A stretch of DNA of 64,000 bases from an uncultured Ectothiorhodospiraceae bacterium (GTDB taxonomy: Bacteria; Pseudomonadota; Gammaproteobacteria; XJ16; Halofilaceae), in assembly GCA_913055615.1 (NCBI GenBank), contig CAJXKK010000003.1, positions 92,603-156,602 of the forward strand, given 5' to 3'. The translations under genes and the position numbers were made by a program. The notes under the pieces are model-generated. The model saw only the letters and a list, made by a program, of their open reading frames with translations, was not told the DNA's origin and did not search any database. The first letter of the stretch is position 1. Every line of letters starts with the position of its first letter. Below are positions 17,447 through 26,529 of the stretch, piece by piece.

Positions 17447-18154
17447 TCAGCCGGGGATCCGTTCGCCCAGGTGATCGTAGAGGCCGCCGCTGGCGGCGGT
17501 GTCGAGGTCGTCGAGCACCTGCAGCAGGCGCCGGGTTGATTCGGCGGGGGTGAGCAGGTCGCTGCCATCGCCTGAATACCATGGCGCCGAGAGGCGGGTG
17601 TCGACCGTGCCTGGCTGTAATGCCACGCACACCGCGTGCGGCTGGCGCCAGCGCATCTCGATGGCCGCCGTGCGCACGATCTGGTTGAGGGCGGCTTTGG
17701 ATGCGCGATAACTCATCCAGCCGCCGTGGCGGTTGTCCTCGATCGAGCCCACGCGCGCGGAGAGCGTGGCGAAAATGCCGCGCTGGCGTCGGGGCAGTAG
17801 CGGCCCGAAGTGCTTGAGCAGCAGCGCCGGACCGGTCGCGTTGACCGCGAACTGCCGGGCCATGATCTGTGGGTCGAGTTCGGCCAGGCGTTTCTCGGGG
17901 CGCCGGTCGTCCAGACTCAGCGCGCCGGTGGCGTCCAGGGCCAGATGGACCGTGGGTGCGGTGTCGCGCAGCCAGGCGGCGGCAGCGGCGATACTCGGCT
18001 CGTCGGTGATGTCGATCGGGGGATCGGAGCGTCGATGGAGCCCGATCACGCGGGCGCAGTGCCGGTCGGCGCGCAGGTGATCGACGAAGGCCGAACCGAT
18101 GCCGCCGGATGCACCGATCACCAGGGCGGTATAGCCGTTCTCGAGAGAATTCAT
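17447..18154 (-). CDS. SDR family oxidoreductase
   Basis: A short-chain dehydrogenase of 235 residues. The Rossmann motif GASGGIG is at the N-terminus, VNATGPALL and the catalytic YRASK (Tyr/Lys) are present, with a Ser a few residues before in LSARVGS. The family resembles CsgA/YciK-type SDRs; the substrate is unknown. It is the last gene of the Rieske operon, 23 bases after the cyclodeaminase-like gene, so it may reduce or oxidise an intermediate of the same pathway (inference). Confidence 0.8.
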   Translation of the reverse strand: MNSLENGYTALVIGASGGIGSAFVDHLRADRHCARVIGLHRRSDPPIDITDEPSIAAAAAWLRDTAPTVHLALDATGALSLDDRRPEKRLAELDPQIMARQFAVNATGPALLLKHFGPLLPRRQRGIFATLSARVGSIEDNRHGGWMSYRASKAALNQIVRTAAIEMRWRQPHAVCVALQPGTVDTRLSAPWYSGDGSDLLTPAESTRRLLQVLDDLDTAASGGLYDHLGERIPG

Positions 18155-18177
18155 TGGCAGTATCCGCTCGCCCGCGC

Positions 18178-19128
18178 TCAGCCGTGCGCGACCTGTTCGA
18201 CCAGGTGTTCGGCGGTGAACAGGTCGAGATGCGCGCCGCCGCCGTTCTTGAACAGGGTGATCTCGGCCTCTTCGCGGCGGCCCGGGTGCCGACCGCTGCA
18301 GAGTTCGAACAGGTCGGCGCGGATGTCCGATTCTTCGATCACGCCGTCGGTGATCGGATGGAACAGGTCGCCCGCGGCCTCGACGGTGGTTGGCCGGAAA
18401 TCGACGAACAGGCTGGCCCGCTGCACGCAGTCGTCGTCGCTCTCGCGCATGGACGCATTGAACGAGCCGACCAGGTCCAGATGCTGCCCCGGATGCAGCA
18501 GTTCGCCGTGGATCAGCGGATCCATGGTGGCGGTGGCGCAGCAGATGATGTCCACCTCCGGGATCGCCTCGGCGATCGAGTCGACCGCCTCCGCGTCGAT
18601 CTCCTCCGCGTGCAGGGCCTCGACGAGGCTGTCACGGTTCCGGGCGGTACGATTCCACACCAGCACGCGCCGCAGCGAGGGGCGCGCCGCTTGATGGGCC
18701 GCGATCAGGTGCGCCGCAAGCGCCCCGGCCCCGACCATCAGGAGCGTGCCGGAATCGGTGCGCGACAGCAGGCGACTGCCGAGTGCGGAGTCCGCGGCCG
18801 TCTTGCGCAGCGTCAGTGCGGTGCCGTCGATGTTTGCTTTCGGCTCGCCGGTGTCACCGTCGAACAGCTGGTAGTTGGCGTGTATCGCCGGGCGGCCGGC
18901 ATCCGCGTTGCGCGGGATGACGGTGGCCATCTTCACGCCCATCGCGCGCCCGGCGAACCATGCCGGGAGCACCAGGAACGCCTCGCCCTGGTGAACCCCG
19001 TGATCCGGACCCTGCATGAGGGTCCGCTCGACCCAGGGCGGGCTGTCGCGGTGCGCCCGGGCCAGGGCCTCGATGAGGCCTGGATAGGCCAGTTGCTCGT
19101 GCACCGTTTCCGCGTCGATTACATGCAT
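18178..19128 (-). CDS. Ornithine cyclodeaminase / mu-crystallin family protein
   Basis: An NAD(P)-binding protein of 316 residues. Family features: GVKMATVIPRNA with the substrate Lys, ALTLRKTAADSALGSRLL with the Arg-Lys pair, LLMVGAGALAAHLI as the dinucleotide loop, and DLVGSFNASMRE. Members act as ornithine cyclodeaminase, pyrroline-2-carboxylate reductase, alanine dehydrogenase or ectoine-catabolic EutC. The sequence does not decide among these. It sits between the aldehyde dehydrogenase and the SDR gene in the Rieske operon. Confidence 0.85.
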   Translation of the reverse strand: MHVIDAETVHEQLAYPGLIEALARAHRDSPPWVERTLMQGPDHGVHQGEAFLVLPAWFAGRAMGVKMATVIPRNADAGRPAIHANYQLFDGDTGEPKANIDGTALTLRKTAADSALGSRLLSRTDSGTLLMVGAGALAAHLIAAHQAARPSLRRVLVWNRTARNRDSLVEALHAEEIDAEAVDSIAEAIPEVDIICCATATMDPLIHGELLHPGQHLDLVGSFNASMRESDDDCVQRASLFVDFRPTTVEAAGDLFHPITDGVIEESDIRADLFELCSGRHPGRREEAEITLFKNGGGAHLDLFTAEHLVEQVAHG

Positions 19129-19200
19129 GGGGCCGCCCCGGCGGATCGCGATAGCGCAGACCCGCCACGGTAGCAGGCCACGCCCGGACCCGCGAGCGCG

Positions 19201-20652
19201 TCACCCGCCGAGGCGGATGGCGACGTTTTTGGTCTGCAGGTAGTTGTCCAGTGCCTCCAGGCCCTTCTCGCGCCCGTAGCCGGACTGGCGGGTGCCGCCG
19301 AACGGCGTCTCGACACCGCCGGCGAACCACTCGTTGACGAAAACCTGGCCGGCGACCAGTTGCTGCGAGGTCTTCATCGCGCGATCCAGGTCACGCGTGA
19401 ACACACCGGCGACGAGGCCGTAGTCGGTGCCGTTGGCGATCTCGATCGCTTCCGCGTCCGTGCGGAACTTCATCAGCGACAGCGCCGGTCCGAAGATCTC
19501 CTCGCGGGCGATCGCCATATCGGGGCGCACGCCGGTGAATACCGTCGGCTGCATGAACCAGCCGGCGCGGTCGATGCGTCGGCCGCCGGTGACGGCGGTG
19601 GCGCCGGCGTCGATCCCCGACCGGCATAGCCGCTCGACGCGTTCGCGCTGATCCGATGAGATCAGCGGCGTGAGACCGGGATTCTCCAGGCCATGGCCCA
19701 CGCTGAGGCCTTCAGCCAGCTGCACGGCGCGCTCGACCAGTGCGTCATGGATGGACTCGTGCACGAGCACCCGTGACATCGCCGAGCAGACCTGGCCGGC
19801 GTTGAAGAAAATGCCGCTGCGGATGCTCGCAAGTACCGTATCGAGATCGGCATCCGCGTGGACGATGCCCGCGGATTTGCCGCCGAGTTCCATGACGCAG
19901 GGCACGATGCGATCGGCGGCCGCGTGCAGGATCGAACGCCCGGTCGGCACCGAACCGGTGAACACGATCTGATTGACCAGCGGATGCTGGACCAGCGCCG
20001 CGCCGGCCTCGTTGCCCTGGCCGGTGATGATGTTGACCGCGCCCTCGGGCGCTCCGCCGCGTTCGCAGGCGACGCCAAGCAGCAGGGCGGCTAGCGGCGT
20101 CAGTTCCGGCGTCTTGATGACGACCGTGTTGCCGGTGGCCAGCGCCGCGGCCAGCGAGCGCGCCGCCAGCGCCACCGGGAAATTCCACGGCACGATCTGC
20201 GCCGAGACGCCGAGCGGCTCGCGCACGGTCCAATCGACATAGCCGTCGCCGAGCGGGATGGAGCGGCCCTCGATCTTGTCCGCCATGCCGCCGTAGTACT
20301 CGAAGTAGCGGGCGGCCTCCTCGAACTCGTGGCGGGCGTCATCCAGCGCCTTGCCCGACTCCCGGCACAGGATCTCCGCGGCCTGGTCGGTGACGCCGCG
20401 GATCTCGGCGGCGATGCGGAACATCATCTCCAGGCGCTTATCCGGTCGCGGTCCGGTCAGGGCGCGCGAGCGGTGGCAGTCGGCCGCGGCGCGCACGGCA
20501 CGGTCGACGTCTTCCGGGCCGGCGAGCGCGACCTCGGCGATGGTCTCCCCGGTCCCGGGATCCTCGACCCCGAGCCGGCGGTCCGCATCCACCCACTGGC
20601 CGCCGATAAAGCTCTGCCAGACGGGTTCAATGTTGGTTGCGGCCTCGGTCAT
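19201..20652 (-). CDS. NAD-dependent aldehyde dehydrogenase
   Basis: A 483-residue ALDH. Catalytic Cys289 lies in FFNAGQVCSA, the general base Glu in VMELGGKSAGIV, and the Asn in PWNFPVALA. It is closest in style to betaine aldehyde and related aldehyde dehydrogenases. The start codon overlaps the Rieske gene stop (ATGA), so the two should work in sequence: the oxygenase makes an aldehyde and this enzyme oxidises it. The aldehyde itself is not identified. Confidence 0.93.
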   Translation of the reverse strand: MTEAATNIEPVWQSFIGGQWVDADRRLGVEDPGTGETIAEVALAGPEDVDRAVRAAADCHRSRALTGPRPDKRLEMMFRIAAEIRGVTDQAAEILCRESGKALDDARHEFEEAARYFEYYGGMADKIEGRSIPLGDGYVDWTVREPLGVSAQIVPWNFPVALAARSLAAALATGNTVVIKTPELTPLAALLLGVACERGGAPEGAVNIITGQGNEAGAALVQHPLVNQIVFTGSVPTGRSILHAAADRIVPCVMELGGKSAGIVHADADLDTVLASIRSGIFFNAGQVCSAMSRVLVHESIHDALVERAVQLAEGLSVGHGLENPGLTPLISSDQRERVERLCRSGIDAGATAVTGGRRIDRAGWFMQPTVFTGVRPDMAIAREEIFGPALSLMKFRTDAEAIEIANGTDYGLVAGVFTRDLDRAMKTSQQLVAGQVFVNEWFAGGVETPFGGTRQSGYGREKGLEALDNYLQTKNVAIRLGG

Positions 20653-21887
20653 ACGGATGCCGCCTCCCGGGGCGTTTCGGTCCGGCGGGCGCCATCGCCG
20701 ATCAGCCGGCGGGCGACCCACTGGTGGAAATGGTGCGTGGGGATGTCCTGTACGGGGGAGAACACGCCGCCCGTGTATCCGGGCGAGGCGCGTCCACGCT
20801 GCATGCCCTCGACCATTGTTACATCCTCTTCGAACACCGTCGTCCACGCCTGCAGCTGCGACTCGCGCGCGGCGGCGTGCTCATCGTCGACGGCCGCATC
20901 GCCGACGTAGCTGATCCGCAGGTGCTCGCGCGTATGCTGCTCCGAGATCGGTTCGAGCAGGACGACGAAGAAGTGGTCCGCCTGCAGGCCGATCAGCGCG
21001 TTCGGATAGAGGGACAGGTACTCGGCTTCGCGCTCGCGCTCTTGCGGCCACTGCGACAGCTTCGGCATGGTGATGCCGGCGACCTCGGCGAGATTATAGA
21101 CGCGCGTTCCCTGGCCGGCGAAGGACTCGCCGTCCTCGTCGAGCACGATGTAGTGGTCCTCGAGGCGTGAGTAGCTGTTCAGTGCCGGATGGACCCACGG
21201 CAGGTGGTACGACTCGCAGTAGTTCTCCACCGCCAGTTTCCAGTTCGACTGGACGTCGAGCGTCAGCTGGCCGTCGCTGGCCGCGGCCGGGCGCAGCTCT
21301 TCCGGGCCGCTCCGGCCCCAGAAACCCTCCCAGCGCTTCATGATCGGCTCGATGTATTCCTCGAATGGCTCCGCCTCGCCGTCGAGATTCACGAAGATGA
21401 TGTCGCACCACACGGCCGAGCGGACGGTCTTCAGACCGTGCTGGCTCTTGTCGAAGCCCTCGCAGGAGTGGCAGTTCATGCCGCCGATATGCGGCGTGCC
21501 CTTGAGCGTGCCGTCGAGGCCGTAATGCCAGGAGTGGTACGGGCAGCGCAGGCCGGCCTCCACCTTCATCGGCTGGTCGACGAGCTGGCGACCCCGGTGG
21601 CTGCAGACGTTGTGAAAGACCCGGACCTCGCCCTGGCGATCGCGCAGCGTAATCAGCGGGATGCCCAGCAGATGCGTCGGGTGCACCTCGCCGTTCTCCT
21701 GGATGTCGCTGGCGAAGCCGAGCGCGGTCCACGTCCGCGCGAATACTTGGTCGCGCTCCGTGCGCAGGAATTCCGGATCGGTATAGACGCTGTTCGGCAG
21801 TCCATTGGCGTGCGCCGTATCCCGGAGTACGTTCTCCACGCCTTCGGGGATGGCGCCTTTCTGTGCAGTGGTGAATGGGTCGGACAT
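20649..21887 (-). CDS. Rieske-type ring-hydroxylating oxygenase alpha subunit (choline/carnitine/betaine class)
   Basis: A 412-residue oxygenase. The Rieske cluster ligands are C95, H97, C115 and H118 (C-x-H, 17 residues, C-x2-H). The mononuclear iron site begins at E221-N222 and includes H228 and H233 in ENYCESYHLPWVHP, with an Asp in FEEDVTMVEG. Length and motifs resemble choline monooxygenase, GbcA glycine-betaine demethylase and CntA carnitine oxygenase. No reductase partner is encoded in the window. MSDPF is chosen because GGAGG lies eight bases upstream. The gene leads the operon, opposite a LysR gene. Confidence 0.88.
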   Translation of the reverse strand: MSDPFTTAQKGAIPEGVENVLRDTAHANGLPNSVYTDPEFLRTERDQVFARTWTALGFASDIQENGEVHPTHLLGIPLITLRDRQGEVRVFHNVCSHRGRQLVDQPMKVEAGLRCPYHSWHYGLDGTLKGTPHIGGMNCHSCEGFDKSQHGLKTVRSAVWCDIIFVNLDGEAEPFEEYIEPIMKRWEGFWGRSGPEELRPAAASDGQLTLDVQSNWKLAVENYCESYHLPWVHPALNSYSRLEDHYIVLDEDGESFAGQGTRVYNLAEVAGITMPKLSQWPQEREREAEYLSLYPNALIGLQADHFFVVLLEPISEQHTREHLRISYVGDAAVDDEHAAARESQLQAWTTVFEEDVTMVEGMQRGRASPGYTGGVFSPVQDIPTHHFHQWVARRLIGDGARRTETPREAASV

Positions 21888-21936
21888 GACGGACCTCCAT
21901 GCGCTTCGGGTCCGGTTCGGAAACCGGGATAAGCAA

Positions 21937-21949
21937 TGATTTATACTGA
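21937..21949. promoter_or_regulatory. Candidate LysR box in the Rieske-lysR gap
   Basis: T-N11-A with partial dyad (TGATTTATACTGA) between the divergent Rieske and lysR genes. On the minus strand TATAAA (21945-21940) overlaps it and could be the -10 box of the Rieske operon. No good -35 box is present, as expected for an activator-dependent promoter. Confidence 0.4.
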
Positions 21950-22012
21950 TGCTGGGTCTCTGCAGGAGGCTGTACAATCGAAAGTTTCTCAGTAGGGGTA
22001 TGCGTTTAGATC

Positions 22013-22933
22013 ATGGATGGACGGCCCGAACCATTGCCGCCGCTACAGAACCTGCGGGCATTCGAGGCGGCCGCGCGGCTGGAGAGCTTCACCGCCGCCG
22101 CGGGCGAGCTCTGTCTGACCCAGGGGGCGGTCAGTCGCCAGATCCGGACGCTGGAGGAACGGCTCGCCGTGTCGCTGTTCGATCGCGGCGACCGCGGCGT
22201 GCGCCTGACCGCGGCCGGGCGGCGCTATTGTGACGTCGTGGCCGATGCGCTCGGGGCGATCGCGCGGGCCACGGCCGAACTCGTCGCGGATCAGAACGAC
22301 ACCACCGTTACGGTTGGTACCACCAGTGCCATCGCCTCGCTCTGGCTGATGCCGCGCCTCACCGGGTTCCGCCGCCGGGCGCCCGAGCTCGAGATCCGGG
22401 TACTCGCGTCCGACCGCGACTTCGAGCGCAACAGCGATGAAGTCGATCTCGTGATCGAGTATGCCCGTGATCCCCAGCACGGCGCGGGCGTCTGGCGCCT
22501 GTTCGAGGAAGAGATCTTCCCCGTGTGCAGTCCCGATTACCTCAGCGGCCGCGCTGCGCCCGATCGGGCCGACCAGCTCCCGCTCGAGACCCTGCTGGTC
22601 CTGGACGACGACCATCCCGACTGGATGGGCTGGACCGAATGGCTGCGTCGCGCCGGCGTCGAGGCTGGTCCGCTGCGCCACCCGATCCGCATCAACAGCT
22701 ATCCGACCCTGCTCCAGGCGGCGGCGGCCGGGGAGGGCATCGCCCTCGGCTGGCGTCATCTGGTCGACGAGTTCCTCGCCGCCGGTACCCTGGTCCCGCT
22801 ACTGCCGAGGGCCATGACGGCGCCCGGCGCGTTCTACCTGCGCACGACCCGGCCGGTGGCGGACGACAGCCCCTGCGGCCGCCTCCGGGACTGGTTCCTG
22901 GGTACGCACCTGCAGGCGCCGGTCACGACCTGA
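22013..22933 (+). CDS. LysR-family regulator (GcvA-like)
   Basis: A 306-residue LysR protein: N-terminal HTH (LQNLRAFEAAARLESFTAAA, LTQGAVSRQIRTLEERLA) and a C-terminal substrate-binding domain. The PPLQNLRAFEAAAR start is typical of the GcvA branch. Transcribed away from the Rieske operon across a 125-base gap, it is the probable regulator of that operon, responding to its substrate or product (inference). The ligand is unknown. Confidence 0.92.
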   Translation: MDGRPEPLPPLQNLRAFEAAARLESFTAAAGELCLTQGAVSRQIRTLEERLAVSLFDRGDRGVRLTAAGRRYCDVVADALGAIARATAELVADQNDTTVTVGTTSAIASLWLMPRLTGFRRRAPELEIRVLASDRDFERNSDEVDLVIEYARDPQHGAGVWRLFEEEIFPVCSPDYLSGRAAPDRADQLPLETLLVLDDDHPDWMGWTEWLRRAGVEAGPLRHPIRINSYPTLLQAAAAGEGIALGWRHLVDEFLAAGTLVPLLPRAMTAPGAFYLRTTRPVADDSPCGRLRDWFLGTHLQAPVTT

Positions 22934-23093
22934 TGGCGTATCCGGGATGGGGAGCCGTGCGGCCGGATTGCGGGCGCGCGCGCCATGCGGCAACCTGACC
23001 ACCTTTCGGACCTGGCCTTGATTCCCACTCGCCGCGCTGGGATGCGCGGTACACCGGCAGGTTGCCTGGCGCGCCAATGACGGGAGATCCCTC

Positions 23094-23591
23094 GTGGACG
23101 TAATCGCCGTATACCCCGGCACGTTCGACCCGGTCACGCACGGCCACGCCGATGTGGCGGATCGCGCAAGCCGCATGTTCCATCGCGTGATCATCTCGGT
23201 GGCCGCGAATCCGTCCAAACAGCCGTTCTTCTCGCTCGAAGAGCGGGTGGCGTTTGCCGAGACCGTGTTCGCGGACAATTCGAATATCGAGGTCCGCTCG
23301 TTCGACTCCCTGCTGGTCGAGTACGCGCGTGAACAGGGCGCCGGCGCGATCCTGCGCGGCCTGCGCGCGGTGTCCGATTTCGAGTTCGAGGTCCAGCTCT
23401 CGGGCATGAACCGCCGCCTGGCGCCGGAGATCGAGACCGTGTTCATCTCCGCCGCCCAGGAATACGGCTTCGTCTCCTCCAGCCTCGTGCGCGAAATCGC
23501 CTGCCTCGGCGGCGACGTCACCGAATTCGTCTCCCCTGCGGTCAAGGAGGCTCTTGATGCGCGGTTCAGGGCGAGTAAGAACCACGAATAA
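23094..23591 (+). CDS. coaD: Phosphopantetheine adenylyltransferase
   Basis: Penultimate step of coenzyme A synthesis. The 165 residues show the nucleotidyltransferase motif YPGTFDPVTHGHADV, with the T/HxGH pair, and the C-terminal EYGFVSSSLVREIA. The start is GTG with GGGAGA upstream. The last codons are unusual: the protein ends KNHE, encoded by the first bases of family A element A2, so the repeat supplies the stop codon. The usual next gene in relatives, a ferredoxin, is not here. Confidence 0.96.
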   Translation: MDVIAVYPGTFDPVTHGHADVADRASRMFHRVIISVAANPSKQPFFSLEERVAFAETVFADNSNIEVRSFDSLLVEYAREQGAGAILRGLRAVSDFEFEVQLSGMNRRLAPEIETVFISAAQEYGFVSSSLVREIACLGGDVTEFVSPAVKEALDARFRASKNHE

Positions 23592-23933
23592 AAGAGAACC
23601 ACGAATGAACACGAATGGACACGAATGGTTCCCTTGGCCAGGAAAGCGCGTCGGAGCTTCGCTGGAACCGGTCGGGGCAGGTCGGTAAAGGGCAAGAACC
23701 ACAGATGGACACAGATAAAAACAAAAAGGACCAAAGGGCGTCGCGCAGCTGACGTATGCGCCGCGTCCGGATGATTGGCTGAAGAGTCGGTTTTTCTATC
23801 TGTGTTCATCTGTGTCTATGTGTGGTTCAAATAGCAACGCATCGACGGCAACGTAAGACTCTCCGCGAAGCTCCAGACAATTCTCCACGCCCCAGGGAAA
23901 TATTCGTGTCCATTCGTGTCCATTCGTGTTCAT
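23577..23933. repeat. Family A composite inverted-repeat element A2
   Basis: Three nested shells. Outer: a perfect 24-bp inverted pair of CACGAATGG units (23605-23628 and 23910-23933), with a further AACCACGAATAA copy inside the coaD 3' end. Middle: GGAGCTTCGCTG (23653-23664) against its complement with one mismatch (23863-23874). Inner: AAGAACCACAGATGGACACA (23694 onward) against a right arm at about 23796-23828. The core is about 70 bp with no gene. Module E follows immediately. Confidence 0.85.
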
Positions 23934-24000
23934 AGCTCGGCGCATCCCTGCGCCTCGCCCCTTCGGGGCTGGCGCGAAAATCCGCTCCCGGCGGATTTTT
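23934..24000 (+). repeat. Three-hairpin module E3
   Basis: A run of hairpins: GCGCATCCCTGCGC, then CCCCTTCGGGG, then ATCCGCTCCCGGCGGAT. The same order occurs inverted at 54727-54791, and in a related form at 63320-63396 and 63657-63724. It lies against the outer arm of A2. Confidence 0.75.
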
Positions 24001-24029
24001 GGTGCTTCCAGTCTCTCGGCTCGTCAGTC

Positions 24030-25748
24030 ATGAAAACGCTCGGTCCCGTCGTACTGCTTTTCGTTTCCCTCTTCACGCCGGTGGTTGCCGACGAGGAGGC
24101 GGGGCGTGAGTGGGGGATTGCGAGTGCGCATCCGTTGGCGACGGAGGCGGGGCGGGAGGTGCTGGAGGCGGGTGGTAATGCGTTTGACGTGGCCGTTGCG
24201 GTCAGTGCCGCGCTCGGCGTGGTGGAGCCGTACGGGTCGGGGCTCGGTGGGGGTGGTTTCTGGTTGCTGCATGAGGCCGAGGGCGATCGGGACGTGATGA
24301 TCGATGGCCGTGAGCGGGCGCCGCTCGCGGCAACGCGGACGATGTATCAGGACGAGGACGGCGAGCTGATCGAGCGCGCGTCGATCGACGGGCCGCTCGC
24401 TGCGGGCATTCCCGGCCTGCCCGCGGCGCTGGTGCATATCGCACGCAACTACGGCGAGCTGCCGCTGGCGTGGAGTCTGGCGCCGGCGATCCGCCTGGCG
24501 CGTGATGGCTATGAGATCGGTGAGCCGTATCGGGCGATGGCGCGTTTTCGCCGCGACGTGCTGCAGCGCTCGCCGGCGGCCGCCGCGACGTTTCTTGTCG
24601 ACGGCGATGTGCCCCCGGAAGGCTACCGGCTGCGCCAGCCCGAACTCGCGGCCACGCTGGAGCGCCTGGCCCGTCGCGGCCGCTCCGGTTTTTACGACGG
24701 GCCGGTGGCACGCAAGCTGGTGACCGGTGCGCGCGCGGCCGGTGGCATCTGGAGCCGACGCGATCTGCGTCAGTACCGCGTGCGCGAGCGCGCGCCGATT
24801 ACCGGTGAGTACCGCGGTATGGGGGTCGTCTCGGCCGCGCCGCCTTCCTCCGGTGGCGTGGTCCTGGTGGAGGCGCTCAATATCCTGGCGCCGTATGACC
24901 TCGGCACGGCGCAGCCGGGAGAGCGCGTACATCTCGTAATCGAGGCGATGCGTCGCGCCTACCACGATCGTGCGCGTTATCTCGGCGACACCGATTACGT
25001 CGACGTCCCGATCGAGCGGCTCACGGATCCGGACTATGCCGCCGGCCGCCGCGCCTCGATCCGCGCTGATCGGGCGACGCCAAGTGCGCAGCTGCCTGGC
25101 GTCGGCGCGGATCCGGGCGGGCGTGACACCACGCATTTCTCGGTCATCGGCCCCGGCGGTAACCGTGTCGCCGCGACGCTGTCGATCAACTGGCCGTTCG
25201 GTTCCGGCTTCATGCCGCCGGACACCGGTGTCGTCCTGAACGACGAGATGGACGACTTCGCGGCCAAGCCCGGCGAGCCCAACGTCTATGGTCTGGTCCA
25301 GGGCGAGGCGAACGCGATCGAGCCGGGCAAGCGGATGCTGTCGAGTATGTCGCCGACCTTCCTCGAGTATGGCGACCGTGTCGCGGTGCTGGGAACGCCG
25401 GGGGGCAGCCGGATCATCTCGATGGTCCTGCTCGCGGCGCTGGAATTCCACGACGGCGGTGACCCGATGGCGATGGCGGAACGCCCGCGTTTCCATCATC
25501 AGTACCTGCCGGATGTCATCGAGTTCGAGCCGGTGGCGCTCGATGCGGCGGTCCGCTCCGCCCTGCAGGACCGGGGGCATGAACTGGACCCGCAGGACGA
25601 TACCTGGGGGGACATGCAGGTCGTGACCGATGACGGCGGAGAGGTTTCTGGTGCCGCGGATCCCCGTGGGATCGGAGCGGTAGCGCGCGGGATCGTCTTG
25701 GAAGGCGCCAACGGCTCGCGTATATTGAAGTCAATACCATTCGAATAA
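24030..25748 (+). CDS. ggt: Gamma-glutamyltransferase
   Basis: A periplasmic Ntn-hydrolase of 572 residues that transfers or hydrolyses gamma-glutamyl groups of glutathione and related peptides. It has a signal peptide (about 1-20), ASAHPLATEAGREVLEAGGNAFDVAVA near the N-terminus in split form, and the autoprocessing Thr in RDTTHFSVIG. The nucleophile neighbourhood continues with SINWPFGSGFM and the GKRMLSSMSP substrate loop. The start is the first ATG with a signal peptide after module E3. coaD-ggt-mutM order resembles Pseudomonas. Confidence 0.94.
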   Translation: MKTLGPVVLLFVSLFTPVVADEEAGREWGIASAHPLATEAGREVLEAGGNAFDVAVAVSAALGVVEPYGSGLGGGGFWLLHEAEGDRDVMIDGRERAPLAATRTMYQDEDGELIERASIDGPLAAGIPGLPAALVHIARNYGELPLAWSLAPAIRLARDGYEIGEPYRAMARFRRDVLQRSPAAAATFLVDGDVPPEGYRLRQPELAATLERLARRGRSGFYDGPVARKLVTGARAAGGIWSRRDLRQYRVRERAPITGEYRGMGVVSAAPPSSGGVVLVEALNILAPYDLGTAQPGERVHLVIEAMRRAYHDRARYLGDTDYVDVPIERLTDPDYAAGRRASIRADRATPSAQLPGVGADPGGRDTTHFSVIGPGGNRVAATLSINWPFGSGFMPPDTGVVLNDEMDDFAAKPGEPNVYGLVQGEANAIEPGKRMLSSMSPTFLEYGDRVAVLGTPGGSRIISMVLLAALEFHDGGDPMAMAERPRFHHQYLPDVIEFEPVALDAAVRSALQDRGHELDPQDDTWGDMQVVTDDGGEVSGAADPRGIGAVARGIVLEGANGSRILKSIPFE

Positions 25749-25836
25749 CATGGTCGGCGGCGTCATCGTGGCGCGGGCCGAACCGCCATGGATGCGGGCC
25801 ATTGCCCGGACCGGCGGCACGGGGAGATCCGAAGGC

Positions 25837-26508
25837 ATGCGGAAAAAACACCCTTATCGACTGTTTGCACTGCTGTTCGGCGCCGCGTTGCTGGCCGGCC
25901 CGGTCAGCGTCACGAGCGCGGCGGACGACGACGAACTGATCGGCCGCATCGCAGGTAAGGGCGGTATTTTCGACTTCACCAAACTCAACGATCAGGGTCA
26001 GCCGCTCTCCAAACAGGGCGGGGTCTATACCGTTACCCCGTGGTCCTGCGTGCGCGACAACGTCACCGGTCTCATGTGGGAAGTGAAGACGACGGACGGC
26101 GGACTGCGTGACCAGAATCACACGTACACCTGGCACAACCCCGATTCCGGGGAGAATGCCGGGGCGTCGGGGCCAAGCGACGGCGGCGACTGCAGCGGTT
26201 CCGACTGTGGCACGCACGCCTATGTCCAGGCCGTGAACGAACGGGGCCTGTGCGGCGCCACCGACTGGCGCATGCCCACGCGCTCCGAACTGCGTACGAT
26301 CGTGGACTATCAGGCCACCTTCCCCGCCATTCAGACCGCCTACTTCCCGAATACCGTGGCGACCTCGTTCTGGACCTCCGAGCCCAACGTCAACTACCCG
26401 AACTTCGCGTGGCACACCGACTTCAAGTTCGGGCTGGCGAGCTATTACTACTTCAAATCCGGCCCCAAAGCGGTCCGCCTCGTCCGCGACGTGGACGACG
26501 ACGATTAG
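25837..26508 (+). CDS. Secreted DUF1566 (Lcl-like) protein
   Basis: A 223-residue exported protein with a signal peptide (about 1-28) and a DUF1566 domain. GLMWEVKT, TYTWHNPD, the paired CSGSDC and LCGATDWRMPTRSELRTIVDY and the final SFWTSEPN region are characteristic. These domains occur on surface or adhesin-like proteins; a precise role is unknown. MRKKHPYRLF is chosen for its signal peptide. The neighbouring 3' side is element B1. Confidence 0.82.
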   Translation: MRKKHPYRLFALLFGAALLAGPVSVTSAADDDELIGRIAGKGGIFDFTKLNDQGQPLSKQGGVYTVTPWSCVRDNVTGLMWEVKTTDGGLRDQNHTYTWHNPDSGENAGASGPSDGGDCSGSDCGTHAYVQAVNERGLCGATDWRMPTRSELRTIVDYQATFPAIQTAYFPNTVATSFWTSEPNVNYPNFAWHTDFKFGLASYYYFKSGPKAVRLVRDVDDDD

Positions 26509-26529
26509 TGTGCCTCTTCAGGCGGGGTT

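Noticed and set aside
24024..25580. Long minus-strand frame opposite ggt
   Set aside because: Arg/His-rich antisense translation of ggt, with no domain.
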